The notes below the pieces were generated by a model. That model worked only from the letters and a program-made list of their open reading frames with translations. It was not told the origin of the DNA and ran no database searches. The position numbers and the translations under genes are program-made. Source: Onchidella celtica (lineage: Eukaryota > Mollusca > Gastropoda > Systellommatophora > Onchidiidae). Taken from it: DNA of 64,000 bases. The stretch lies in contig OZ007573.1 of assembly GCA_963931925.1 (NCBI GenBank), positions 37,976,796-38,040,795 of the forward strand. Reading direction: 5' to 3'. Below, piece after piece: positions 22,301 to 34,500 of this stretch. Positions within the stretch are counted from its first letter, which is position 1. Every line of letters starts with the position of its first letter.

Positions 22301-25300
22301 ACAGACATTCAATTTTGTCTTCCCCTACTAATTTTTCAAATCAATTCAGCAACTTTGGTTACAGAATTTTTACAGTGAAGTTTCAAATGATGGGAGTTTT
22401 TTTTTTTTTTTTTTGATTGTTCAAAATTTCAGCTATGCATAGCAAAAATGTAATTTCCAGTTACAAAACAAAAAAATGAATGTAAACAAAGTTGAAGTCA
22501 TGTCAATAAAAACCTTTGACAAAATCAAAAGAAAATGTCTTATATTACTATTTATTCGGAATAAAGGAGAGATGTAACACTCTTAGAAAAATGCTCACAA
22601 TTCAAAACCACCCAGATGGCCGAATTTTGGTCTTCTAATGGCGAGGATGCCCTTAAGTTTATCAATATACAGGTAACTAAATCCATTGTCAAATAAAAAA
22701 AATAAAAAAACTACATGAAAATAGCTGTCCATGGCAAAAGGAGCAGGAACAATAATGATGTGCAATGATTTTATGATGTTAATATCACTCTATCAGTGTC
22801 TCATCGCAGATTATAATCAATAGTTCTGCGATAGTTAGTCACGTTCATAAAAAAAACAACAACAACACAAAAGCTGTGGAATTGCAATCAGGCTCATCCA
22901 ATTTTCTTGTTGCATTTACAATACCTTTCTTACTAATTGTTACCAATGCAGTGCTTGGCAAGATGCAACTTTCTCACTTTCTTACTTTTCTTTGCCAGAT
23001 TTCAACTAACTATATACTTGTACATGTATATGCTATAGAACGAGTTTCAAGTGTGAGAAATCTGGTGATTACAAAATCTGAATCTTTCATTGCCAGCTCT
23101 CAAATGTCTCAAGCTGTGTCACTTAACACAGCAGCCCTGAGAATTGTTCTTGGATTTCTAGTTGTGTCTTGGGTAACCTGACCCGTGCGATATGCCAAGA
23201 TACAAAGTACAATAAGGCGTTTGTGGAATATTTCATTTATACAGTTGTCTCAAGAAAACTTGGTCAACCCTCTTAGATATTGTTGAGGTGATCACAGTAC
23301 GGAATGGGATGAGTTTGGTTGACATGGTGATCCATTAGCTCAAGCTGGTTCAAAGATAGCAGTAATACAGGTGATTACTACTACTAATAATAATCATCAT
23401 AGCAAAGCTCCTTTTGCCATGGAAGATCACATGTAACATTCTCATGTCAACAATGTTAAAAAAAAAAAAAAAAAGGGAACAAAAATAAATGTAGACTGTA
23501 GATCACAGGAAGATGGATATTCTAAAGAAAAAAACAAACAAAAAAGAATACTGGAATGGGATGGTAAAAATTAATTCTGTCAGTAAAATAAATGAAAGTG
23601 CATTAAATAAACATATTATCAGTCAATTTTACAACCTGGTGTCCTGTTATCTGTACTCTCTGAAAAAGGCAATGATCTAAGATGTCTAACTTATCTCAAT
23701 AATAATAGGGTAGGAGGTGTAGGGTATCCATACTCAAGAAACAGCAGTGAGTCTTCCTGAATGCCGGTAGTTCAAGAAATTTTCAAAGCTGTTTAGCCTC
23801 TGAGGATGGTCTCATGAAGTTCTCATTTACCAATTGTAGGCAAAAAAAAAGGCAACCCAATAATTTTAGTTAGATCTGTCTAGATATATATACATTGATG
23901 TAAGAAAGCCAACAAAGCAAGCTCCTTCCATATCTTGTGGATTTCAGCATTAAATATGATATAGCAAAAAAATCATGGATGCTTTCGGTGCTAATTAAAA
24001 AAAAGAGAAGCTTTTTGAAAGATAAATACTTTCTTTGAACTTTGTATTTGCTGCATGCCTATGCAGAAACAGATCCTTACACTTGCACACGTGCCAATTT
24101 AAATCAGCTCTAGAGTGTTGATTCTTGTACATCATGTAGGTCAATAACACATAGAGTAACTTTAAGTTTCCATATTAGCCCTTTATTTTGCTACCAAAAC
24201 TGCCCACAAAAGTTTGGGGTAGGAGATCACTTCCTCTTTAGCAGTAATTTCTAAGTTTTATCCTTTCTACATAGGCTACATTTTTGTGCAGATACTAAAG
24301 AACATGCATCATTTACAACAAATTTATGGGTGTCTGTTTTGCTAAGAAAAAAACAAAAACAAAAGGAAAAAGGAGTTAAAAAGTGATGAGCCAAGACACA
24401 CTGCTTATATTATAACTAATCAAGCTTTAAAGAAATAGTTTAACAAAAATCATCAAAGCCTACACCAAACCTGACAACATTCATGAAGTGTTTTCATTTT
24501 CCTTCAACTTCATACCAGAATAAATTTGGTATGAACACAAATTTACATCTGTGAAGGAAAGAACAAAAACATTTGTTAAAAAGATAAGAAAATAGTCAAT
24601 GTTTGTAAAAATACCATTACATGGATTAATTCACCTGCAAACATTATAAACGCAGGGCCAAATGGTGAATAGAAAGATGAATAACCTTGTAAATACAAAT
24701 ACATGTATTCTAAAATTAAGGTGTTATTACTGTTAGTAATTTTCTTCCAGGATACAACTGCAGCATAAAGTATACTGATAACCAGAACGAAACAAAAAAA
24801 AATGAGGACAACATCCTGAGAATGTCTAAAAAAAGTTTAAGTTACCACAAAGAAATTAACACATTTTATAAGAATCTCAAAGACACAAGGTCACCAACAT
24901 TACATATTGTCACCCTTGAGAAATAATAACATCAACTGTTAAATCATAACATAGATTCCTTAAATAATATCATATCATTGTTCTGTGAGAAACAGAACAG
25001 TTACATAGGTGTAGGCAAGAGGGAATACACACATTAGGAAGTCTCACACAGTCAAACACATAAAAGGGGGAAAAACTGGAATTGGGGGGAGGGGGGTTTG
25101 GCAGTTTTGTAAATTCCGAGAGCCTAATTTCACTGCATCTCACACAACGATTTCTGACTAAACGATAGAAATTAATTGAAATAAAGACGCAGAGTTGACA
25201 GTGAAAATGCTGAAAACCAGTGAATTCCACTTGAACCATCAGTATCAGTTTATATATTTGCACCATATAAGTTTTATATTATTATAAATGGTGTTTGTGT

Positions 25301-28300
25301 ACCCATTCAATGACATCAAGCATGCCGTGGAAACACCAAAAACTGCACATCCTCGAGCCCTGCAGAAATATCAAAAACTGAATTGTTTAAACAACCTGGT
25401 CTGCTCTGGCACTCTTCTGGCCAGCCTGAGGTATTTTATGTGGCAGTCAGGATGCTAAAGTCAAGTCACACTGCCAGTTCACAACATTAGGAATTTTCAT
25501 AACAGAGCCCATGTCCCCAGCTAATGGTTTTTCAAAATTACAAATATATAAACAGATCCTTTGAAACAAAGAAACAACTTCCACACTTTAAAACAATAAT
25601 TGCCACTTCCAAGATTTCATTTCTAAATTTTACGCCAAAGACAAACCTGGGATCACTGCCAGGGAAAGACCTGTTTTTACCCCTTCAATGGATACAACTG
25701 GATCTTCATTCATTTGTGTGTTAGATTGAATGTTATATGAGAACAGCAAAACAAAGAGAAAATTAAATAATTCTCATTTTCACCTAAAAATGTACACAAA
25801 CAAGATGTAACAAATAGCAACCAGTTTGTTCAATCACCCACTACATTCTCAAAAATGACAAGCTTTACAAATTATCAACAATAACAAAAGCAATGATAAT
25901 ATTCTGCAGACATTTTGTAATAACAGATCAGATGTAATTACTATAATTTTGACATTATTCACAGGTGCCTGTTCAGAACTTTTGAGCAACACAACTTTGT
26001 GAAATTAGTGACTATAGACAAGTCCTCTCTCAATTCCACTCACACAGTGAACTTTAAGTATTAATTATAGTATCTTGATGAAACCCCCCCCCCTCCCCAA
26101 AAAAAATTCTATCTAGTGTTACTGGACTGTAAATGCACTAACAAGTCACCAAACCTACAAAAAAATGTATACTTTCAGTTTTCACAGCTTTTTACCAACA
26201 AGTAATTTGTCAAATGCCTAACTGTAGCTGACCACACCAATACAGTCCAACAATTTACCATTTCAAAACAATAAGAAATTTCAATTCTCCCAATTTCAAA
26301 AAGGACAAAAAATTGGTGGTTTGCCATGTGCGATTTCTGATTAGAAGTACAAAGCCAAGAACGACAGTCCTCATTCCTTTTTAAAGGACTCACAACATAT
26401 AAGTGTCCACTTCTTTGAAATTATAAAAAATGTTCACCTGAAAAGTGTTTCACTTTTTTGTTGCATGAGCCTCTTGTGACCGAAAGCTTGAATTTTTTTT
26501 TTCATTTCTAATTCTTTTGTCATTTATCAGTGTAATATTTCTCATCCGGAGCTTTACAACACATGGCCCTTTTTTTTCATCTATTATCACTTCAATACCT
26601 ACATATACACTACCATTATATCAACGTGTGAAGAAAATAAAATGTTTGTATCAATTAAAAAGTTATGTCTGGGTTCAAGCACACATGCTTGCACTGCAAG
26701 TGTAAGGGACAAACACGAATATAAACATGCGTCCAAATCACAGCTGTCTTGAGTGAAAGTTATGAAAATGTGAAAGAAAATACTGACCAAAAAAAAATTA
26801 CAATGGGAACAATGCTGATGAATATAAAAATATATTTATAGAGCAACAGAATCTTTCGTATGAATCAGACTGATGCAACATTTTGCAGTATAACCTCCAC
26901 GAAAGTATCAGGCACATTGTTTCTATTAATAAAATACAGCAAATGAAATGTATGCTGGGGCTGAAGCTTAAACTCCTCTGCCATAAAATGCTATTAACTG
27001 AATAACTTGTCGAAATTACTTGCCTGGCGCATGTAAAATACAAATTCTAGTATCAAACTGAGGACAAACAAAATTTTTCTTAGGTCATTATCCCTTTCCT
27101 TGCGAAGTCAATTTAAAACAGTGCTGTGGATCACAAACCCAGGGGCTACAGTTGAATTACTTTGCAGCAGGTTCCATCAAAGTAGGTAATAAAAATTTAC
27201 ACTGAAGAACCCTTGCATATATATATGCGTTTTGTATACATGTGTAAGTAACTGTAAGGCACTTCACTACATGAGGGAAACCAAACTTTAAATGCAATAT
27301 GTTAACTGTTGAAGTATGTGACGTAAAGCATGATGTATGTAAGAATATGAAATCCATAAAATGCTTCTAATTCACCAACGGTAAGAAAGTCCTCATTTGT
27401 AAACATTTTAGCATTATGAGTCAAATGAAAAATACTACATTTCAATTTCCAGTTATAACATATCCTCCTTCGTGACAGGATGCCACATGATCTGGCTTCA
27501 CACAAAAAAATTAACAATGCACTGCTCTCATAGGAAAATGCTGTTTGGCTATCATTTCTTGACTTATGACACTATGTTACCAGAAATATAACTGGTGCTC
27601 TAGTAATTTTCATAGTGATGAAGGATTTGAGGATTCACTGCATTAACATTCAACAAACAGAGCATGTGTCAGCAAAAATAATCCAGTGGGCAACAAATGG
27701 GACAATAAATGCACCAAAGTCATGTAATATTTTTTTGTTTGTTTGTTTGTGGGGGAACATTACTCTAAAGAGTTAATGGTTAATTTGGTGATTATTAACA
27801 CTGAAATAACCAACTTCCTCCAAATGTTGGATGTAATTATCAGATTCTGATATGCTCTTCCAAGAAACATAACAAGGAAGGCAGATAAGAAAATTTACAT
27901 TAAAAAAACAAACAAAAAAAAAAAAAACAAGAGAGAAAGAATGAGGGGTTTTAAGCAGATCAAAGTCAATCTTAAGTAACAAAAAATATAGATGCATATC
28001 AGTCCCATTTACCTATGCAAAGAAGGCAAAAGACAAAAATTAAGAAAAAAAAAAAAAGAAAAGGTTAAGTATTTCAAAGTTCATTTCACATTACAAAACA
28101 CAGAAATCATTTTTCCAAATAGAGATGCATACCACTCATATTACTTAAACACTGAGCTATTGAGTAAGATGAAATATAATTCTGGAATGTGGAGGTTACG
28201 TCAACATCTATGAGGCAATCACTCACAAACATGATACATATGGAAACACAACAAAACATTTTCTAATATTGCATTAACTAGTGAGTCACTTATGTACGAA

Positions 28301-28375
28301 AGAGTTATGTTTTCTGGAAACTTCAAATTTCTGGGAAACTGATAAGGTTAATTTTTCATATCAAATGGATGCTAC
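19359..28375. other. AT-rich DNA without recognised genes
   Basis: I see no protein family, RNA gene or repeat with clear ends in this stretch. It contains many homopolymer runs (for example 22398-22414 and 23458-23474). AT content is high from about 20.3 kb onward, with a G-rich island at 19755-19860. A minus-strand AATAAA lies at 20441-20446. This could be distal 3' untranslated or intergenic sequence downstream of the TMEM272-like gene, but that is only a guess. Confidence 0.4.
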
Positions 28376-28379
28376 TTAA

Positions 28380-30574
28380 CCCATTGTCTCCTGAAGGCGA
28401 TTCGGATCGCCCTCACTCGTTAAAGTTACATTCCAGCGAAGTGCACTGTGTTGCACGAATGGACCCGTCCCATTGGGGTAGCTTTACCATTTTACTATCA
28501 GAACAAAATGATGGAACTTATAGTTTTCACGAAATAATGCAATAATATTGACTTTTGTTGGCGCAAGTACGATTTTCCTCGTCCGTCCGAGATAAAGAGG
28601 TGTCATTTTGGGCGTTTTTTGACCAAGCGTGGTCAGCGCTCTAATGCTTACACCCCTATCATATTTGGTATCACCGGAAAGCTCGTTTTCTTCCCCATGC
28701 GATGGACTTACGAACCATTAGGTAATATGATACATATTACGGCAATTCGCGGGGTTTCACCGCATCCCCCAAGACAAAGGCATTGTCTGTCATTGGTTGA
28801 AACAAAAGGTCATGTCACCGGTTGCGTCATCGACTCGATTTTCGTGCCTTTCCACCCAGGAAATTTCCACTGCGCGTGCGCTGTAGCTCTCTTCCGTCAA
28901 CATCCGGCGGGATTTTCAGTTTCGTTTGCACATCGTCTGCTATGTTATTGGCATGAACATGCTGCGTACATCTCGACATGAATTCTTCAAATTCAACCTA
29001 TGGTGCAAGCTGTGACGGGAATGATATTGTGATGGATAGTAATTCCATCAATTGGAACGACAATGCCATGGTTAGAGCCCACTAAATCGATGTCAACAGC
29101 GGTGAAATCACACAATAACAAGATGTAATACCACCTCCTGTCTCAACTGATGAAGAGAAGTGGCCATAGGGTGGAGGAGCAAAAGATTTGTCATTGATCC
29201 ATCGCAACCTTTAGTTTATACACAACATGCAGTCATATTATCAAGGTAAGTTGCAAATCTTATTCATATAAGACCATTTTCTTCTAGAAATAGATCTAGA
29301 TCTAGATCTTGATCTATTAGTGTAAAGAAAAGAAGGGAAAAAAAGAAACTTAGACATCATATTCAGTCTAGCCTGATAACTATTTGGAAATTTTTGCTTA
29401 TTGTATGAGCTGCAAATCTTTCATGTAAACCATAAAGAATCCTTACTATTCTTGCATATTGTTTGTACTTAACTCTACTTCATGCACTTATGTTATATTT
29501 TCTGGCTTTTTGATATAGCTTTATGTAGTCTATTATATGAATCATAAATATATTTTGTTTGATATTTTTCAGATCCTGTTTTCGGCTTTCTGACATTCTA
29601 CCAGGCATTTCGGACTACTCAGAGGACTCTCATTTTCTGTTTACAAGACACTGCTTGTGTTTTTCAGTACATGTGAATTATTTCTAATTCAAATAAATAG
29701 GAAATTTCTGAGTATGTGTATGTTGTGCATATTTCATTGGATTACTTTATAAATTCATGGAGCACAAGGTAAGACTACTTTTGTTACAGTTTTCATATAA
29801 TACGCTGATTGAATGTTCTTATTTTTACAGGCCTTGAATAATAAAAATACAGTACTTTAGTACTGTACTACTACTAGACTGAAATCACTTAGATCTAGAT
29901 CTAGTCTAGTATTTAGTCATTTTTTTTCACTTTCCACCTTCACTTTAACCCGGCCGAATTGCATTTTTGTTGCATGTATGCAACATCTTTTCTGCATGAC
30001 ATATGTGATAAATTTTTAATTTAATTAAATTCTACTCTAAGATAGAGTATTCAAAGACCTTCTCTTCTTCCTATGTCAAATATACTTAAAATAACAGAGA
30101 TATCAATGTATGCAAGGTATTATGGGAACAACTACTCACTGTCAGCAAAATACAAAAATAAAGGTGTGGATTTTCAAATTTTCATAACTTTTCTCATTGT
30201 TGATGGATTTTGATGATTTTTTTTGCAAATGCCAGGAAAATGAATGATACAACATTCTCTCATGCATACTATGGGCCTAAAATGAGAAAATCTTTGAGTA
30301 ATTACAAGCTAAAATTATGCAAAAATTGACAATATTTTTTTTGCAAAAAATGGTCAATTTTCAACCCACTAAATTTTAATGAAAATTTCATAAGATTATC
30401 TCAAGACTTATATGAATGATTCGGGAATTCAAAGATCTTTTAAAAAATATATGGGTTTGTGTGTCAAAAAAACTGAGCTATCTTCATTTTCCTGAGGTAA
30501 CCTCATAATTTCCCATTTCAAGCTGACCAGTTTCTGTGGCACAGTTCCGGACAGGTGCCCCAGGAGACAATGGG
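28380..30574 (+). mobile_element. TTAA-flanked DNA transposon (piggyBac-like), family D
   Basis: Perfect 14-bp terminal inverted repeats, CCCATTGTCTCCTG at 28380-28393 and its complement at 30561-30574, are flanked by TTAA at 28376-28379 and 30575-30578. TTAA duplication with termini starting CC/CCC is the piggyBac pattern. A Met-initiated acidic frame at 28979 (MNSSNSTYGASCDGNDIVMD) breaks after about 35 codons and may be a decayed transposase start. No DDD catalytic region is recognisable, so this 2195 bp copy is probably non-autonomous. Confidence 0.75.
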
Positions 30575-31249
30575 TTAAAGACTTAAAGTTGCAAACATCT
30601 CTTCAAAGTTCATTGGAGGAAAAACAAAAATTACAAAGTGACCCAAGCGCTTCGCCAAGATCAATATTGGTTAGGTGCAATGTGAAAATCAAAGGAGAAC
30701 AGCACAATAAACACAGGAGAAATGTGATATTATTCAGTTTCTTTTAAATAAAAAGGCACAAAATGAAGTAGACATCTTTCAGTAAATTTGAGAAAAGAAT
30801 ATGATAATCCACAACCTAAGCCTCTCATTGACTTTTAATAAGTTATCACCAATGTTGATGATGATAGGAGATTATGCAGTATGTTTGAATGTGAAGGGAA
30901 AAAAAAAAAGTAATTACTCTTTGCACAACACTGTGTCATATAAGGAAACAAAACTTATGCAAGATAGTAAAATGAGGCCTACCAGTTTTCAAGTACTTTG
31001 GCATAACCTTCTCTACTTTCAGATTCTTTTAGAATGTGCACGCAATTGGATAGTGGGTGGACAAAAAGTCATTTTATTTGGTATTATTTTTTTTTTGCAA
31101 AACCTAGTAGCCATCCTAGTTACCAAAACATTTCTTACCTCCCGAAAATTTTTTCATTAGTTACTTAAAACTATTCCGTTACTGAAACAATTCATAATTT
31201 CTTTTCAACACTAATCAATACTTTTGTACGAAATGTTTGTTGTTCCCTA

Positions 31250-31255
31250 TTTATT
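31250..31255 (-). promoter_or_regulatory. Candidate polyadenylation signal of TMEM272-like gene
   Basis: AATAAA on the minus strand, about 65 nt after the stop codon at 31318-31320. It is the first consensus signal downstream. A longer 3' UTR is possible. Confidence 0.45.
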
Positions 31256-31317
31256 GCATTTTTGCTGCTGTTGATCAAAGTCATGCACATTTTTCCATAG
31301 TACATGAAATATAGGAT

Positions 31318-31514
31318 CTAACTAGCGCTGCTTTTTCCAAAGCAGGCAGCAAGACATCCCACCAGGCACACGCAGCAACAAGATGCAGCCATGATGATGT
31401 AGACAGCTGTGGTGATCCAAAATGCATACCAGTACAAAGTTTCATCACAGTAATCATCCCTTGTCTTGTCATGAGACTGAAAGTCATCTTTGGTGCGATA
31501 GATAAAAACACAAC
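31318..31514 (-). CDS. TMEM272-like exon 6 (terminal coding exon)
   Basis: The acceptor is ACTTCCACAG. The exon encodes CVFIYRTKDDFQSHDKTRDD, the conserved YCDETLYWYAFW block and the last membrane segment, ending FGKSSAS with stop TAG at 31318-31320. Confidence 0.85.
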
Positions 31515-34500
31515 CTGTGGAAGTATCATTTCAAAAACACTCAGCAACAGTTATAGAAAACAATCAAATATTTAGATTTAAACACAGAAATTTTCCTCAG
31601 AGATAAATGCATTATCTCTGTACTGTACAAAGTCAAAATAAGGACTCATATATCCATAAATTAGTTCCCTTTACAAGTGTTAACGCTCACCCTGCGACCG
31701 ACACTCAAAGCCAGCTGTCTGGTCAGTGATCTTACTCACGGAAAATTGTGCCTGGGTCACACTGACCCTTGCCGATGTACGATGACCACACTACCGCTGC
31801 CCACATGGCCCGGTTTTTATTGATCGGTATGAAAACATTCGCTGCTATGCTTTATCATGCTTGATACTGGATTAACCAGCGAAACCTTTATCTGTAAGTC
31901 TCTCACCAATGATCTGACTTTTGAAACTCGTGTGAAAATCCGGCTTGCGCTCTGCGTGGTCAGCTTGACCTTGCCGACTCTGTCCGCCCATGCAGAGTGA
32001 GTGCATGGAAAGTCGATGCCGACATTTGCCGCCCCTTCGCAGGGTGAGGGTTAAGATGAAACTCAAGTGGACAACCAATTACTGTTATGTGGAGTTTGCA
32101 GATGCATAGTTGCAGGTAATAGGTGAATAAAGTTTTAGTTTAAAACTGAATTCCCATTTTTGTTATCATACAGTAATGACTCCAAGTCATGGGTGAATGT
32201 TCAAGGTAGACAGTCCATCTGAACACTAAAAACCCGACTGCAAAAAAGCTGCATTTACAAACTGGTCTAAGATGATGAGTAACGAGTAAAGAAGGGGGTG
32301 GGGACCTGTATCCTTGCAGGCAAAAATATGCCGAAACCAGTGAAAATACGATGTAGCGGCAAGGGTAGTACCAGAAAGTTTATTTTGCTTGCATTTATTA
32401 TGATAGCTTTAGCTGATGAAATTTTACCCAAGGTCCAGTAATAATTACTGTAAAATAATTCAGTAATTATTACTGAACCAGAATGTGAAAACATTTGTTT
32501 CACATCTCTACAAATCTACTGACTCACCAGCAATGAACCAAGCAAATAGGAAACAGTTCACCACAGACTCAATGGGATTCACTTTCTTTTGATCCTCTTC
32601 TCTTTCTTCTTCAGTTTTGCGGCAACGCTGGACAAGACTGAACAGGTTTTTAGCAGTTCCAAAACATCCAGCCACAATAAGGTAGATGGGAATCATGCGT
32701 TCACAGGGACAGTCATCCAAGTACAATGAACCTAAGAAGAGAAGAAGGCAAAACACTTTTCCAGTCATAGGGGAACAAGTGATCATAAATGGCCAATTGC
32801 CAAAAGCTGCCCTACTTTGCAGTGGGTTCGGTGAAATATCTTAAATATTTTTTAACATAATCTAATGCTTAACGTGCTCAGGAATGGACAATGTACCTGC
32901 GGGAGCAGTTTGAAACAACTGGACCATAAACTAAAAAATTATGAGAAAAAAATATACCGAAGTATTTGTTTTTCTGGCAGAGAAAACTGGATGTTTTTAT
33001 ATTGGTTACTAAGAATGGTGTGTATTTTAACTCTCACCCCGCGCGCTACCTGTAAAGCCCGCTGTCAGGTCAGTGACCTTACTCATGGAGAATCTTATCT
33101 GGGGTCACTGACCCTTGCCGCTATGCGATGACCACAAACGCTGTCCACATGGTTCGGTTTTTATTGATCGGTATGAAAACATTCGCTGCTATGCCTTATC
33201 ACGCTTGATAATGAATTAACCAGCAAAACCTTATGTCACAAATCCCAGACTGGGAGATGTAATAAGTTATGACAGGACAACAATCACGAACAAACAAGTT
33301 TAACACTTAACAGAACAATCCATCAGACTCACACATTTATTAAACATAATTATACAGATAATAGCGCAATTACATACATTATATTATTGAAATTAACTGC
33401 CGTACAACGGCCTTATTCTCACACGCACTCTCCCTCGGATCCACAACCCGGTAGTTACTCCTAAAGGCACTTCGGCCTCAGCCTCTCCCCTCAGGGTCTT
33501 AATAGCACATTAATAATTCACTGGCACCGCAGTCTCTCAATATCACCTTCCTATTGTCATACACCTTAGCACTCCCCTAGCACCTCAGCAGGGCAATAAC
33601 ACATTATCATTTCAATAGCCCCTCAACATGGCAATAGTACATTATTAGTTCCTAGCCCATCAACATGGCAATAGTACATTATCACATTCACGCTCATATC
33701 TACGTCCCGGTCCGTGGCCTGACTGCCACGACTTTATGTGCCTCTACTGTCCTGCACTGACAGCCTCACTTCTGGCCTATGTGTGGCCTCCGGCCCTATG
33801 CTGGCCTATCACCGTAGGCGGCGCTCTTTGGCCCGACCTCGGCACCAGTCATCACTGGAAAAACTCTCTCACTGGTCTCTCGACTGCTCCCCCTACGTTC
33901 GCCCACTGGGCTTTCTCTTGCGTCCGTTCAGTAGGACGTTCTAACTTGCAGTGATAGTAATACAGCGCTTTCGCCTCATTCAGACCCCCCACCACTCATA
34001 ACATGCACGCTTTCCTTACTTGTCTTCGTGCGTTAATTTTACTCTCTTCCTTTCACGTCTTTCCCTACCTGTCTGCCGTGAGCCCTTCTTACTCTACACC
34101 CGCTCTGTAGCAATCCCCTTAATTGCACTCACTCCACTCGTGACACCTTAGTCTGTCAGTCTCTAACCAATGATCTGACTTATGATTCCAAACTGACAGC
34201 TGTAGTTTTCGTGAGAACGAAGCATGATAACTAGCCACTATCTCCCAAGCCCTTCATCCTGATTGACACATACCAATAAACCAATGTGGGCATTTGGGGC
34301 AAAGATTATTTCAGAGCTTGTTTCTGATTGGTTCTTCAATACAGACAACTCCAGATGGTGGTCAGCTTGTGAGAAAATGAGATATTGGATATTTGTTGAG
34401 CAACAGTTCGCCTGTCGATGTTATATCTTTTGAAAGTGCGGGGAGAGCCTTTGAAAGCTGTTTTTGTGATTCCGACCAGTGGTTCACTGATTAACATGTC

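Noticed and set aside
28619..28981. 120-codon plus-strand ORF inside the TTAA element
   Set aside because: No transposase motif, and it lies in the subterminal region where a 5' untranslated sequence is expected.
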